The position numbers were made by a program, and so were the translations under genes. DNA of 11,549 nt from CAVVYA01 sp963752345 (GTDB lineage Bacteria > Pseudomonadota > Alphaproteobacteria > SMXQ01), in assembly GCA_963752345.1 (NCBI GenBank), contig CAVVYA010000022.1, forward strand, positions 1-11,549, read 5' to 3'. Below the pieces are notes generated by a model that did no database searches, had not been told where the DNA came from, and was given only the letters and a program-made list of their open reading frames with translations. Every line of letters starts with the position of its first letter. Position 1 is the stretch's first letter. Below are positions 1-8,126 of this stretch, in pieces.

Positions 1-38
1 ACGTCCGGGGATGACAATGAGAGAGATTGCCGACGGCG
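1..38. repeat. Tail of a dispersed repeat copy cut by the window edge
   Basis: The first 26 bases (ACGTCCGGGGATGACAATGA, then GAGAGA) recur almost exactly at 201-225, differing by one extra G, and weaker similarity continues for about ten bases more. In the second place this sequence is the distal end of a palindromic repeat unit, so the window appears to open on the end of an upstream tandem copy. No coding function is supported here. Confidence 0.6.
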
Positions 39-97
39 AACTCGTGCGTGCTCTGCACGACGGCCGGGCCATGCGTGTCGACAGAAAGAAAAAGGAT

Positions 98-225
98 CGT
101 CACCCCGGACTTGATCCGGGGCCCATTGAACACCGCAAGCGCTCGAGCGCCGGCAGGCCATGAATGGATCCCGGATGTCATGCTCCGCGTGCCCTGCACG
201 ACGTCCGGGATGACAATGAGAGAGA
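98..225. repeat. Dispersed palindromic repeat unit
   Basis: The unit begins CGTCACCCCGGACTTGATCC, where CCGGA and TCCGG pair around a short TTGA-like centre. It continues through CCCATTGAACACCGCAAGCG and a GCGCTCGAGCGC palindrome, then ends with a second stem (ATCCCGGA at 168-176 against TCCGGGAT at 204-211). The first half and the CATTGAAC-to-CGAGCGCC core are shared with the unit at 8127-8221. It lies just downstream of the convergent-facing end of the desaturase gene and could act as a transcript-stabilising or terminating structure, which is an inference. Confidence 0.75.
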
Positions 226-243
226 ATGCCGGCGGGCGCCGGG

Positions 244-1269
244 TCAGGCCGCGGCGCGCGCCTTGCGGCCGGACTGCATGCCGGCTTCCTTGAACGACAC
301 CAGGCGGCGCTGGGTTTCGTCCCACAGCGCCAGGCGGACGCAGCGGAAGCTTTCCCACAGGGTCAGCCGGCCGACGTGATTGAGCTCCGGATGGTCGCGC
401 AGCACGCGGCGCAGCCGGTAGGACGGAATGCGGCAATAGAGGTGATGCACATGGTGCACGCCGATATTGGCGGTGAACCAGCGCAGCAATCCCGGCAGGT
501 CGTAATGCGAGCTGCCGTGCAGCGCCGCGTCGTGGAAATCCCAGCCCTGGTCGTCGTCCCAGGTGGTGCGCTCGAACTGGTGCTGCACGTAGAACAGCCA
601 GACGCCGATCGAGGCGGCCAGCATGATGATCGGCAGATGGACCAGCAGGAAGGCCTTGAGCCCGATGGCCCAGATCAGCGCGCCGGCGATGCCGCCGGCC
701 GCCAGGTTGGTCGCCATGGTGCTGAGCCACGGCTTCCACCCGTCGCGCCACATGCCCATCGGCACGCGGTGCAGCACGATGAACTGCACCGCCGGGCCGA
801 TCACGAACAGCACCAGCGGGTTGCGGTAGAGCCGGTAGCGCAGGCGGCCGAGCAGCGGCAGCGCGCGGTATTCCGCGATGGTCAGCGTATCGATGTCGCC
901 CATGCCGCGGCGTTCGAGATTGCCGCAGGTCGCGTGGTGCGTGCTGTGGCTCTTGCGCCAGAAGTGGAACGGCGTCAGCGTCAGCACGCCGGCGACGCGG
1001 CCGACCCACTCGTTGGCCCGCTTGCTGTGGAAGAAGGAGCCGTGGCTGCAATCGTGCTGGATCATGAACAGGCGCACCAGGAAGCCCGCCGCGACGACGG
1101 CGAGCGGCAGCGCCAGCCAATAGCCGATATCGAGCGTCGCCCAGGCGAGCGCCCAGAGCGCGGCCAGCGGCACCACGGTGATGAGGATTTCGACGATGCC
1201 GCGCGCGGTGCTCGGCTGGTAATAGCGGGCGAGAATCCGCGCCCAGGTGCGGGCGTCGGGCGCGGCCAC
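244..1269 (-). CDS. Membrane fatty acid desaturase (diiron, three histidine boxes)
   Basis: This 341-residue protein is a membrane-bound fatty acid desaturase (FA_desaturase family), which uses a diiron centre, O2 and an electron donor to place a cis double bond in acyl chains of membrane lipids. The three diagnostic histidine boxes are visible: HDCSH at residues 72-76, HSTHH at 108-112 and HHVHH at 272-276. Hydrophobic stretches near residues 28-48, 52-70, 153-167, 185-203 and 207-228 fit the usual membrane-embedded layout, and the length is typical. The start is uncertain. I chose GTG at 1269, with a weak GGGTG 7 bases upstream, because the frame extends to a TTG at 1401 through a low-complexity, non-family-like stretch with no ATG. 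Regiospecificity (delta-9, delta-12 or other) cannot be read from the sequence. It is transcribed alone, divergent from the nuclease-NTPase gene. Confidence 0.88.
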   Translation of the reverse strand: MAAPDARTWARILARYYQPSTARGIVEILITVVPLAALWALAWATLDIGYWLALPLAVVAAGFLVRLFMIQHDCSHGSFFHSKRANEWVGRVAGVLTLTPFHFWRKSHSTHHATCGNLERRGMGDIDTLTIAEYRALPLLGRLRYRLYRNPLVLFVIGPAVQFIVLHRVPMGMWRDGWKPWLSTMATNLAAGGIAGALIWAIGLKAFLLVHLPIIMLAASIGVWLFYVQHQFERTTWDDDQGWDFHDAALHGSSHYDLPGLLRWFTANIGVHHVHHLYCRIPSYRLRRVLRDHPELNHVGRLTLWESFRCVRLALWDETQRRLVSFKEAGMQSGRKARAAA

Positions 1270-1653
1270 GTCGCGGCACCCGGTATCCTGACTATGACTT
1301 AATTGGAATAACTTTCGTTCTGAATGACGATGCGGCCCCTCGGCCCGCTGGCGCCTTCGGCAAATCCATGCACCGATGACGGCGCCACTCCCAATTGGCA
1401 AGTCTCCCGGCGCGGACTTTACCGGTTAATGGTCAGACTGGCAATCAGCGAGACAGACCGGGGCAGCACGCCGGATATTGGGGTGGAGGTGGGGGTTTTC
1501 AAGGACCTGTCAATCGCAGTTGATCATGAAATTGCGGGGCAATGAGTTCTTCAAACGACCGCGCTTATATTGCATAACCTACATAACTAGGCGCCGAAAA
1601 AAGCTGACTGTGCCAACAGACGCTCTAAGATAGTTCCAACAAAGGGGTGCTAC
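1270..1653. other. Divergent intergenic region, left edge of an AT-richer island
   Basis: About 380 bases separate the divergent desaturase and nuclease-NTPase genes, so promoters for both should lie here. The part next to the desaturase (about 1290-1320) is AT-rich and could hold its promoter. From about 1555 rightward the composition becomes visibly more AT-rich (for example TTATATTGCATAACCTACAT near 1565-1584) and stays so to 4143, suggesting the foreign segment begins near here. I could not identify a convincing -35/-10 pair, an integrase site or a tRNA remnant. A 73-codon frame at 1324-1545 lacks a ribosome site and family features and is not called. Confidence 0.5.
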
Positions 1654-4143
1654 TTGATCGCGCGCTTGCATTCTACTCCCAAGCTCAAGGCTCCCATCAC
1701 AGATGTCGATGAGCTTCGAACAGAAAGCGACGTCGAACAGAAACTCCTTTTGCCTTTCCTCCTGCATTCGAGCTTTCTCGCATTACCTAGCAGATGGGTT
1801 CGCACTAAAGAGTACATGACCCCGACTGAAATCGATAAAGCAGCGGGCAAGAAATATGGCTACGTTCCCGACTATTCTATCTGGCTAGGCGGACTGCCTC
1901 TTTTGATCGTAGAGGCGAAATCCCCTGACGTCGCAATCGAAGTCGGTCTCCGGGAAGCGCTCCTGTACGCAGGCCAAATTAACAAAAGATATCCACCCAA
2001 TGTAAATCCGATCGGATTTGTACTTGCCTCGAATGGGGTGCAATTCGCGCTATCGGAGTGGGATAGCGAGACTACTGCGTTAATTGCTCCTTGCGAAGAC
2101 ACTGTGCCGGGCTCATCGGTTCTTCGAGCAATTCAAAATGCTATCGGTAAAGCTGAACTAGAAGGACAGGCGAAGAAGCTCGCCGCACATTTTCAGTCTC
2201 GCCCTGTTATTGGAAGCGCGTTTTTCATGGGCGGGCGAAGCCAGCTTGACCAACAGCTCGGCGTGAACGAATTTGCACAACCCCTGTTTCCAACCCTGAC
2301 AAAATACTTCGCTAGCAATTCTGACGAAACACCTGACGAGGTCGTGGATAGAGCCTACGTAGCCTCCGACGAAATTGGAACATACGAAGGGGTACTCGAA
2401 ACCTACCTAAAGGATAGATCGTCAAAACTCGCGGGCAATCAGCTGCAACCAATTTTTATCAGTCGTAATACCGCTAGCGGGATATCCACAGAGGTTCAAA
2501 AATTTGTTGCCAACCCAACATTCTACAGCAGGGTTCAACTGATAGTAGGAGCAGTTGGTGCGGGGAAGAGCACGTTTATCCGCCGTTATTATCGAAAATT
2601 AATGTCGGATGAAGTGGCGAAACGAACTCGATGGGCTTTCTTGAACTTCAACGTCATGCCTCCCGGCGGGGACAAGCTCCAGGATTGGATAGCTGAAAAA
2701 TTTATAACTTCATTCGCGGAGGTAAATGACATCCCCGTTTATGATCTCAACTATATGGAAAAGATCTTTTCCGTGGAACTCAATCAGTTTGAGCGCGGAC
2801 CTGCGAAATTGCTGAAAAAATCAGACGGGATAGAATACCTCAGGCGGCGTACTTCTCGACTAGATGAACTGGCTGAGGATGCTCCACGGTTTGCGCTTGC
2901 AATCGCGCGCCATTTTTCGGGAGAGCAAGGGCTGGGAATAGTTGTTGTTTTCGACAACGTTGACAAGCGGTCACGCGATCAGCAGCTTTTGATTTTCGAA
3001 GCAGCCCAGTGGTTCAAGGAGATAACCCACGCCCTCGTATTAGTGAATTTAAGAGATTTTACTTTTGAGGCGCATAGGGACGAACCCCCGCTAGACGCAT
3101 TTATAAATGCTATTAATTTTTACATCCGCCCACCGCGGTTTGCGCAAGTTATTCGGAAGCGTTTGGAATTGGTATTGGAAACGTTGCCTAACGAAGTTGA
3201 ACGGCGACAGGAGTATTCTTTAGCATCGGGATACAAGGTGAAATACCCCTCGAGTTGGCTGGGGGAATTTTTATTGAGCATATACCTTTCCCTATTCGAC
3301 CGAAAAAGCGCCCAGATAGGTTCAGCACTCGAAGCGCTGGTAGCTAAAGATGTTCGACGTGCACTCGGAATGTTTGGGGATATTATCGTATCGCCACATG
3401 TTCCAACCAACCAAATCACTGGAGCAGCGTTAACCTCCGGCGAAAACCGTATTCAAGAGAGCCCCATAATTCGATCCTTAATGCGCGGCAGGTATAAATA
3501 TTTTAATGGAAAGTCTCTTTACGTCCGCAACGTTCTGAATGCCGATCCCGGGCATAACCGTCCAAGTAATCTCTTGAATGCCGACATTCTGGAGTTCCTT
3601 ATTCGAAACAGGAAATCGAAAATCGATTTCACTCAGGAAGGTTACGCCACTATAGCCACATTGATTAAGCAATTGGGACATCTTGGCTATGATGAGGAAG
3701 ACACTTTTGGAGCTATAAAGACGCTAGTCGCGTGGGGCCTAATCGAACCAGAAAGTTTAGTAATCGACGACCTTAGTGAACAGGACGCCGTTCGCGTTCA
3801 TGCGTCTGGTTTTATACATATGAGGTTTTTCATTGAGCGGAGCGAGTATCTGATCGGCATCACGCCAGATGTAAATTTTGCGTCTCGTGAAGTCGCCGAG
3901 AGTATTGGCGAGACGTGGGTCAGCCAGTCACACGCTTCCGACCTAACCCTTCCCGCTAAGAAAAAATTACTCAGACTATTGAATAATTACATCAACTTCG
4001 AGTACGGCCGACGGTGCAAGCGCCACGCCTTTTATGAAGAATCAAATTTGGGCGGCCGAGCGCTTGTTGCAGCTCTGCAGCGTGCATCTGCGCACCTAAA
4101 TAATCCCCGGCCCGATGTAAATCGCAACCGGCGTTTGTTATAG
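1654..4143 (+). CDS. HsdR-N-like PD-(D/E)XK nuclease fused to P-loop NTPase; putative defence protein
   Basis: This 829-residue protein joins two recognisable modules. Residues about 22-145 resemble the N-terminal nuclease domain of type I restriction HsdR subunits (HSDR_N_2-like): an early acidic helix (ESDVEQK, 24-30), D73 in VPDYSIW, and E87-A-K89 in LLIVEAKSP form the PD-(D/E)XK pattern, followed by a YAGQ segment at 105-108. Residues about 290-500 are a P-loop NTPase with Walker A GAVGAGKST (299-307), Walker B IVVVFDNVD (429-437) and a sensor-like VLVNLRD (462-468). Residues about 640-735 look like a winged helix. There is no DEAD-box helicase motor, so it is not a complete HsdR, and no hsdM or hsdS is present. 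The start is TTG, with AAAGGGG ending 6 bases upstream and no in-frame ATG before residue 55. Codon use is AT-rich (many ATA, TTA and AGA codons), unlike its neighbours, pointing to horizontal transfer. A role as a stand-alone anti-phage or anti-plasmid NTPase-nuclease is inferred. Exact family is not recognised. Confidence 0.85.
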   Translation: MIARLHSTPKLKAPITDVDELRTESDVEQKLLLPFLLHSSFLALPSRWVRTKEYMTPTEIDKAAGKKYGYVPDYSIWLGGLPLLIVEAKSPDVAIEVGLREALLYAGQINKRYPPNVNPIGFVLASNGVQFALSEWDSETTALIAPCEDTVPGSSVLRAIQNAIGKAELEGQAKKLAAHFQSRPVIGSAFFMGGRSQLDQQLGVNEFAQPLFPTLTKYFASNSDETPDEVVDRAYVASDEIGTYEGVLETYLKDRSSKLAGNQLQPIFISRNTASGISTEVQKFVANPTFYSRVQLIVGAVGAGKSTFIRRYYRKLMSDEVAKRTRWAFLNFNVMPPGGDKLQDWIAEKFITSFAEVNDIPVYDLNYMEKIFSVELNQFERGPAKLLKKSDGIEYLRRRTSRLDELAEDAPRFALAIARHFSGEQGLGIVVVFDNVDKRSRDQQLLIFEAAQWFKEITHALVLVNLRDFTFEAHRDEPPLDAFINAINFYIRPPRFAQVIRKRLELVLETLPNEVERRQEYSLASGYKVKYPSSWLGEFLLSIYLSLFDRKSAQIGSALEALVAKDVRRALGMFGDIIVSPHVPTNQITGAALTSGENRIQESPIIRSLMRGRYKYFNGKSLYVRNVLNADPGHNRPSNLLNADILEFLIRNRKSKIDFTQEGYATIATLIKQLGHLGYDEEDTFGAIKTLVAWGLIEPESLVIDDLSEQDAVRVHASGFIHMRFFIERSEYLIGITPDVNFASREVAESIGETWVSQSHASDLTLPAKKKLLRLLNNYINFEYGRRCKRHAFYEESNLGGRALVAALQRASAHLNNPRPDVNRNRRLL

Positions 4144-4146
4144 ACG

Positions 4147-5346
<1,200 letters not shown>

Positions 5347-5399
5347 GATCACCTTCTTATGGGTTTGTGTTCAAGGTTTACGCTGCTGCGTCACTTCAA

Positions 5400-5511
5400 G
5401 TTACGTCACTCCGAGCCTGTTGCAGTGTCGTTCACGGTATGGCTGTGTTGACAGTGGTTTCTTGGCTGCAGCTGCACGTAACTATTCATTACGTAACCAT
5501 CATAACGTAAG
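5400..5511. promoter_or_regulatory. ACGTAAC direct repeats upstream of the thiolase gene
   Basis: ACGTAAC occurs at 5476-5482 and 5491-5497, with ACGTAAG at 5505-5511, so three direct copies are spaced 15 and 14 bases. An inverted copy, GTTACGT, is at 5400-5406. They lie 54-165 bases upstream of the chosen thiolase start in an otherwise gene-free promoter region. Evenly spaced repeats in this place look like binding sites for an activator or repressor. The regulator is not in the window, and the motif does not match a Pca regulator site I can name. The rest of 5347-5608 shows no gene. Confidence 0.45.
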
Positions 5512-5608
5512 GATTCGTTGGTTTGATGTCACGCTTCCGTTCGCATTGATTGACATTCGTGCGTTGTCACGGACGCATGGCGGATTTGTGCGGAATTCGC
5601 TTGAACAA

Positions 5609-5709
5609 CCCTCCCCCCTTGCGGGGGAGGGTGCGAGCGTAGCGAGCGGGTGGGGGGTGCCCCGCGAAGATTCACCCCCACCCCGTCCCTCCCCCGTCAA
5701 GGGGGAGGG
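5609..5709. repeat. CCCTCCCCC-type palindromic intergenic repeat
   Basis: Two strong stem-loops frame this 101-base unit: CCCTCCCCCC/GGGGGAGGG around TTGC (5609-5631) and CCCTCCCCC/GGGGGAGGG around GTCAA (5687-5709). The interior pairs too (GGGTGGGGGG near 5648-5657 with CACCCCCACCCC near 5673-5684), so the whole element is a long imperfect inverted repeat. Elements of this look, including the GCGAGCGTAGCGAGCGGG interior, are widespread between genes in alphaproteobacterial genomes. It is distinct from the CCGGA-type repeats elsewhere in this window. Confidence 0.8.
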
Positions 5710-5775
5710 TGAAGCGGCGGACCAGAAGGCTGCCGTGGGTCCGGTCCGCCAAAACGCCGATCGCATATTAAAAAT

Positions 5776-5796
5776 CGTCATCCTCGGGCTTGACCC
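5776..5796. repeat. Left half of a palindromic repeat split by the IS
   Basis: CGTCATCCTCGGGCTTGACC plus C ends directly at the IS boundary. Joined to the sequence after the IS (from 7057) it rebuilds a perfect 9-bp inverted repeat, ATCCTCGGG and CCCGAGGAT, around CTTGA, followed by ATCCAT. That is the same architecture as the other CCGGA-type repeats. The last 11 bases, GGGCTTGACCC (5786-5796), are repeated at 7046-7056 as the target-site duplication. Confidence 0.85.
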
Positions 5797-7045
5797 ACTG
5801 CTGTCCGGCTAAGCATAGACGATCTCGAACTGAGCGGGGTGGAGGGGCGCTGGCGCGGGGTCTGGAGGCTTGAGCAGATCGGTGATGCAGCGTCGGGAGA
5901 GCAGCGTCGTCGGCATCAGGCGGGCGATAGCCTGGAGGCCGATGGTGGCGGCATGGCGGATGGTGGCGATCCGGAGCAGGAGGAAGCCGACGAGGGCCGC
6001 CATGATCTGGATGGTGACGGCGTTGCGGCTGGTGCCGAGGAAGTGGGCGAGCTTGAGGTTCTGCTTGATCCACTTGAAGAACAGCTCGATCTGCCAGCGC
6101 GTTTTGTAGAGGTCGGCGATCTCGGCAGCGGGTGCTTCCAAGTCATTGGTGATGAGAGTGAGCTCGCGTCCGCTGTCGATACGCACGCCGACCAGGCGCA
6201 CGGGGGCGCTGTAGGGATTGCGGCGCTGGCTCGAGAGCCGCTGCGACAGGGTGACGATGCGGTCGAACAGGATGGCGCCGCCCTGGGTGAGATGATCTTC
6301 GATGAGATGGGTCGGCGAGTTGGTCTTCAGGCGCGTGACGAAGCGGCAAGAGGCCGCGTCGAGCCTGGCCCAGAAGGCGAAGTCGTAATAGCCTTTATCG
6401 AACACGTAGGTGGCGCCGTTCTCGATCGGCATGGCCTTGGCCGCCGTGATGTCGTTGACCCGCTCCGGCGTCACCGCGAAGCAGGTCGGATGCTCGGCGC
6501 CTGGATCGTAGACCACGTGCAGCTTCACGCCGCCGCCGCCGCCCGTCCATTCCTCCACCTTGCGGCCGGCGAAGATCCGCGTCGCGTTGATCAGCCGCAC
6601 CGCTTCGGCGCGGCGGCCCCGTCCTCCGATGCCCGTCGTCAGCTTGCGCGCAACCGCCTCGAACAGAACCGCCGGCCGCGTCGCATTGGCATCGGCCAGC
6701 GTCGCGCGGCGCACCGTGTCGAGACCGAGATGGGCCAGCACACCCGGATGGCGCTCCAGCATCCGTTCCAGATCGCGCAGGCTGCGCGTGCCCGAGATCT
6801 GCGCCAGAACCATCGTCACCAGATGACCCCAGGGCGACAAGACCCGCTTCGCGCGCCCCGCCCGATGCCGCTCGGCCTCACGCTCGAACCAACCGCGCGG
6901 GACCGCTTTCAGCAATTGGCCAAACACCGTAGACTGATACCGCATGGCTTGGGGCTCTCCGAGCTTCATTCAACCGCGTCTTCGCAAAACACAGTTGAAT
7001 CCAAGCCATGCACCCTGTCCACAGATCCCTTAACCGGACAGCAGT
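5797..7045 (-). mobile_element. IS4-family insertion sequence, copy 1 (1249 bp)
   Basis: The element is bounded by 17-bp terminal inverted repeats with one mismatch: ACTGCTGTCCGGCTAAG at 5797-5813 and CTTAACCGGACAGCAGT at 7029-7045. It is flanked by 11-bp direct repeats GGGCTTGACCC (5786-5796 and 7046-7056), a duplication length within the IS4-family range. It holds one transposase gene reading right to left, whose stop codon lies in the left inverted repeat. It differs from copy 2 (10300-11545) by a 3-bp length change and a G-to-A change in the transposase. No other difference was noticed on reading. The right end stands 115 bases before the CoA-transferase start, in what was the divergent thiolase/CoA-transferase promoter region. 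Confidence 0.93.
5809..6945 (-). CDS. IS4-family transposase with mutated catalytic Asp (likely inactive)
   Basis: This DDE transposase of the DUF4372/Transposase_11 type would normally cut and rejoin the IS ends. From the ATG at 6945 it has 378 residues. A start at 6969 would add eight, but GGAGAG lies 9 bases before the 6945 start. The IS4 signature Y-x2-R-x3-E-x6-K is present in YKTRWQIELFFKWIK, giving the catalytic Glu, and FDKGYYDF carries the second Asp. The first catalytic Asp, in the motif LIDATRIF of copy 2, reads LINATRIF here because its codon is AAC (6586-6588 on the reverse strand) instead of GAC. Loss of this Asp is expected to abolish catalysis in DDE enzymes. It also has one extra Gly in a Gly run just after (WTGGGGGVKLH). 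The frame is otherwise full length with no stop. Confidence 0.9.
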   Translation of the reverse strand: MRYQSTVFGQLLKAVPRGWFEREAERHRAGRAKRVLSPWGHLVTMVLAQISGTRSLRDLERMLERHPGVLAHLGLDTVRRATLADANATRPAVLFEAVARKLTTGIGGRGRRAEAVRLINATRIFAGRKVEEWTGGGGGVKLHVVYDPGAEHPTCFAVTPERVNDITAAKAMPIENGATYVFDKGYYDFAFWARLDAASCRFVTRLKTNSPTHLIEDHLTQGGAILFDRIVTLSQRLSSQRRNPYSAPVRLVGVRIDSGRELTLITNDLEAPAAEIADLYKTRWQIELFFKWIKQNLKLAHFLGTSRNAVTIQIMAALVGFLLLRIATIRHAATIGLQAIARLMPTTLLSRRCITDLLKPPDPAPAPLHPAQFEIVYA

Positions 7046-7066
7046 GGGCTTGACCCGAGGATCCAT
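7046..7066. repeat. Target-site duplication and right half of the split repeat
   Basis: GGGCTTGACCC (7046-7056) duplicates the 11 bases left of the IS, and GAGGATCCAT continues the right arm of the palindromic repeat broken by insertion. The stretch from here to 7159 holds no gene and no clear ribosome site for the CoA-transferase that follows. Confidence 0.85.
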
Positions 7067-7159
7067 CTGCCCACGAATCCAGTGCCCCACCAGTTCGTCC
7101 CTCAAAAACCCATCGAGTGCGCCCGCCCATGTTCTCCAAGCCCACATCCCGCTCCCGCC

Positions 7160-8107
7160 ATGACTGAAAAGCTCGTTTCGCTCGGGGAGGCCATTCGTGT
7201 TCATGTGCATGACGGCGATTCCGTCGTGCTCGGCGCGGCGCTGGAGAACGATATTCCGTTCGCCGCGGCGCATGAGCTGATCCGCCAGGGCAAGCGCGGG
7301 CTGACGATCATCGCGCCGATCTCCGACATGGCCAGTGACCTGCTGATCGGCGCCGGCTGCGCCGGCGCGGTGCGCGGCGCCTGGGTCGGCAATATGATGG
7401 GCGGCACCGGCTACAATTACCGGCGCGCCTGCGAGCAGGGCATTCCCCATCCCATCACCGTGCACGATTACACCAACCTCGCGCTCGGCATGGCGCTGTT
7501 CGCCGGCGCCTCGGGCGTGCCCTATGTGCCGATGCGCTCGCTGCTCGGCTCCGACATCGCCAAGACCAACGTGGAATTCAAACGCGCGGAAAATCCGTTC
7601 GCCCGGGCGGACGCCACGACCGGCGCCGTGACGCCCGAGCCGGTGGTGCTGGTGCCGGCGCTGATCCCCGACGTCGCCATCCTCTGCGTGCCGCGCGCCG
7701 ACGCGTCGGGCACCTGCCATCACTGGGGCAGCCGCGGGCTCGCCCAGGAGGCGGCGCTCGCGGCCCGGCGCGTCATCGTGCTCGCCGACGAGATCGTCGC
7801 GGAGTCCGTCATCCGCTCCGACCCGTCGCGCGTGCTGGTGCCGGGCTACAGGGTGAGCGCGGTCTGCGACGTGCCCGCCGGCCAGCATCCCGCGCCGATG
7901 ACGGGCCGCTGGCAGCGCGACAACGCGTTCTTTTCCGACTACCTGGCGCGCTCGAAGACGCGCGAGGGATTTTTGCAGTGGCTCGACGAATGGGTGCTGA
8001 ACGTCCCCGACCACGCCGCCTACCGCGCCAGGCTCGCGGCGCGGCTCGACGAACTGCGCATCACGGGCGAAGCCCTCGCCGCCCCGACCAACTACGCCGC
8101 GGAGTGA
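7160..8107 (+). CDS. CoA-transferase subunit A (GctA/CatI-like)
   Basis: A 315-residue class I CoA-transferase alpha subunit, related to glutaconate CoA-transferase GctA and to the 3-oxoadipate CoA-transferase CatI type. Such subunits pair with a B subunit carrying the catalytic Glu and move CoA between an acyl-CoA donor and a carboxylic acid. Family marks are LVSLGEAI and DGDSVVLG near the start, LTIIAP (48-53), LLIGAGCAGAV (61-71), AGASGVPYVPMRSLLGSD (115-132), PALIPDVAILCVPRADASG (166-184) and VSAVCDVPAGQHP (232-244). I chose the ATG at 7160. An in-frame GTG at 7082 would add 26 unlike residues that start close to the IS. No Shine-Dalgarno sequence is evident. Divergence from a PcaF-type thiolase suggests 3-oxoadipate as substrate, but this is inferred. 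The expected B-subunit gene does not follow. A repeat and brnA do, so its partner must be encoded elsewhere or be lost. Confidence 0.85.
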   Translation: MTEKLVSLGEAIRVHVHDGDSVVLGAALENDIPFAAAHELIRQGKRGLTIIAPISDMASDLLIGAGCAGAVRGAWVGNMMGGTGYNYRRACEQGIPHPITVHDYTNLALGMALFAGASGVPYVPMRSLLGSDIAKTNVEFKRAENPFARADATTGAVTPEPVVLVPALIPDVAILCVPRADASGTCHHWGSRGLAQEAALAARRVIVLADEIVAESVIRSDPSRVLVPGYRVSAVCDVPAGQHPAPMTGRWQRDNAFFSDYLARSKTREGFLQWLDEWVLNVPDHAAYRARLAARLDELRITGEALAAPTNYAAE

Positions 8108-8126
8108 CGAACCCAGTACCGATAAT

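Noticed and set aside
98..225. Possible CRISPR array or tRNA-like structure in the repeat-rich left end
   Set aside because: Repeats are not regularly spaced with unique spacers, and there is no cloverleaf; the palindromes match dispersed intergenic repeats.
226..1302. Long forward-strand frame opposite the desaturase
   Set aside because: Low-complexity, Gln/Arg/His-rich translation opposite a gene with all three histidine boxes; a GC-rich shadow.
1654..4143. Type I restriction HsdR subunit
   Set aside because: The nuclease domain fits, but there is no DEAD-box helicase region, only a single P-loop NTPase with FDNVD Walker B, and no hsdM or hsdS.
5609..5709. Rho-independent terminator pair
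   Set aside because: Stems are strong, but no T-run follows either one and they lie upstream of both divergent genes; better explained as a dispersed repeat.
5839..7053. Long frame antisense to transposase copy 1, with a matching one antisense to copy 2 (10292-11503)
   Set aside because: Both are antisense shadows of a well-supported transposase, with compositionally biased translations.
6878..8014. Reverse-strand frame over the CoA-transferase
   Set aside because: Runs across an IS boundary and has His/Arg/Gly-rich composition typical of antisense GC-rich frames.
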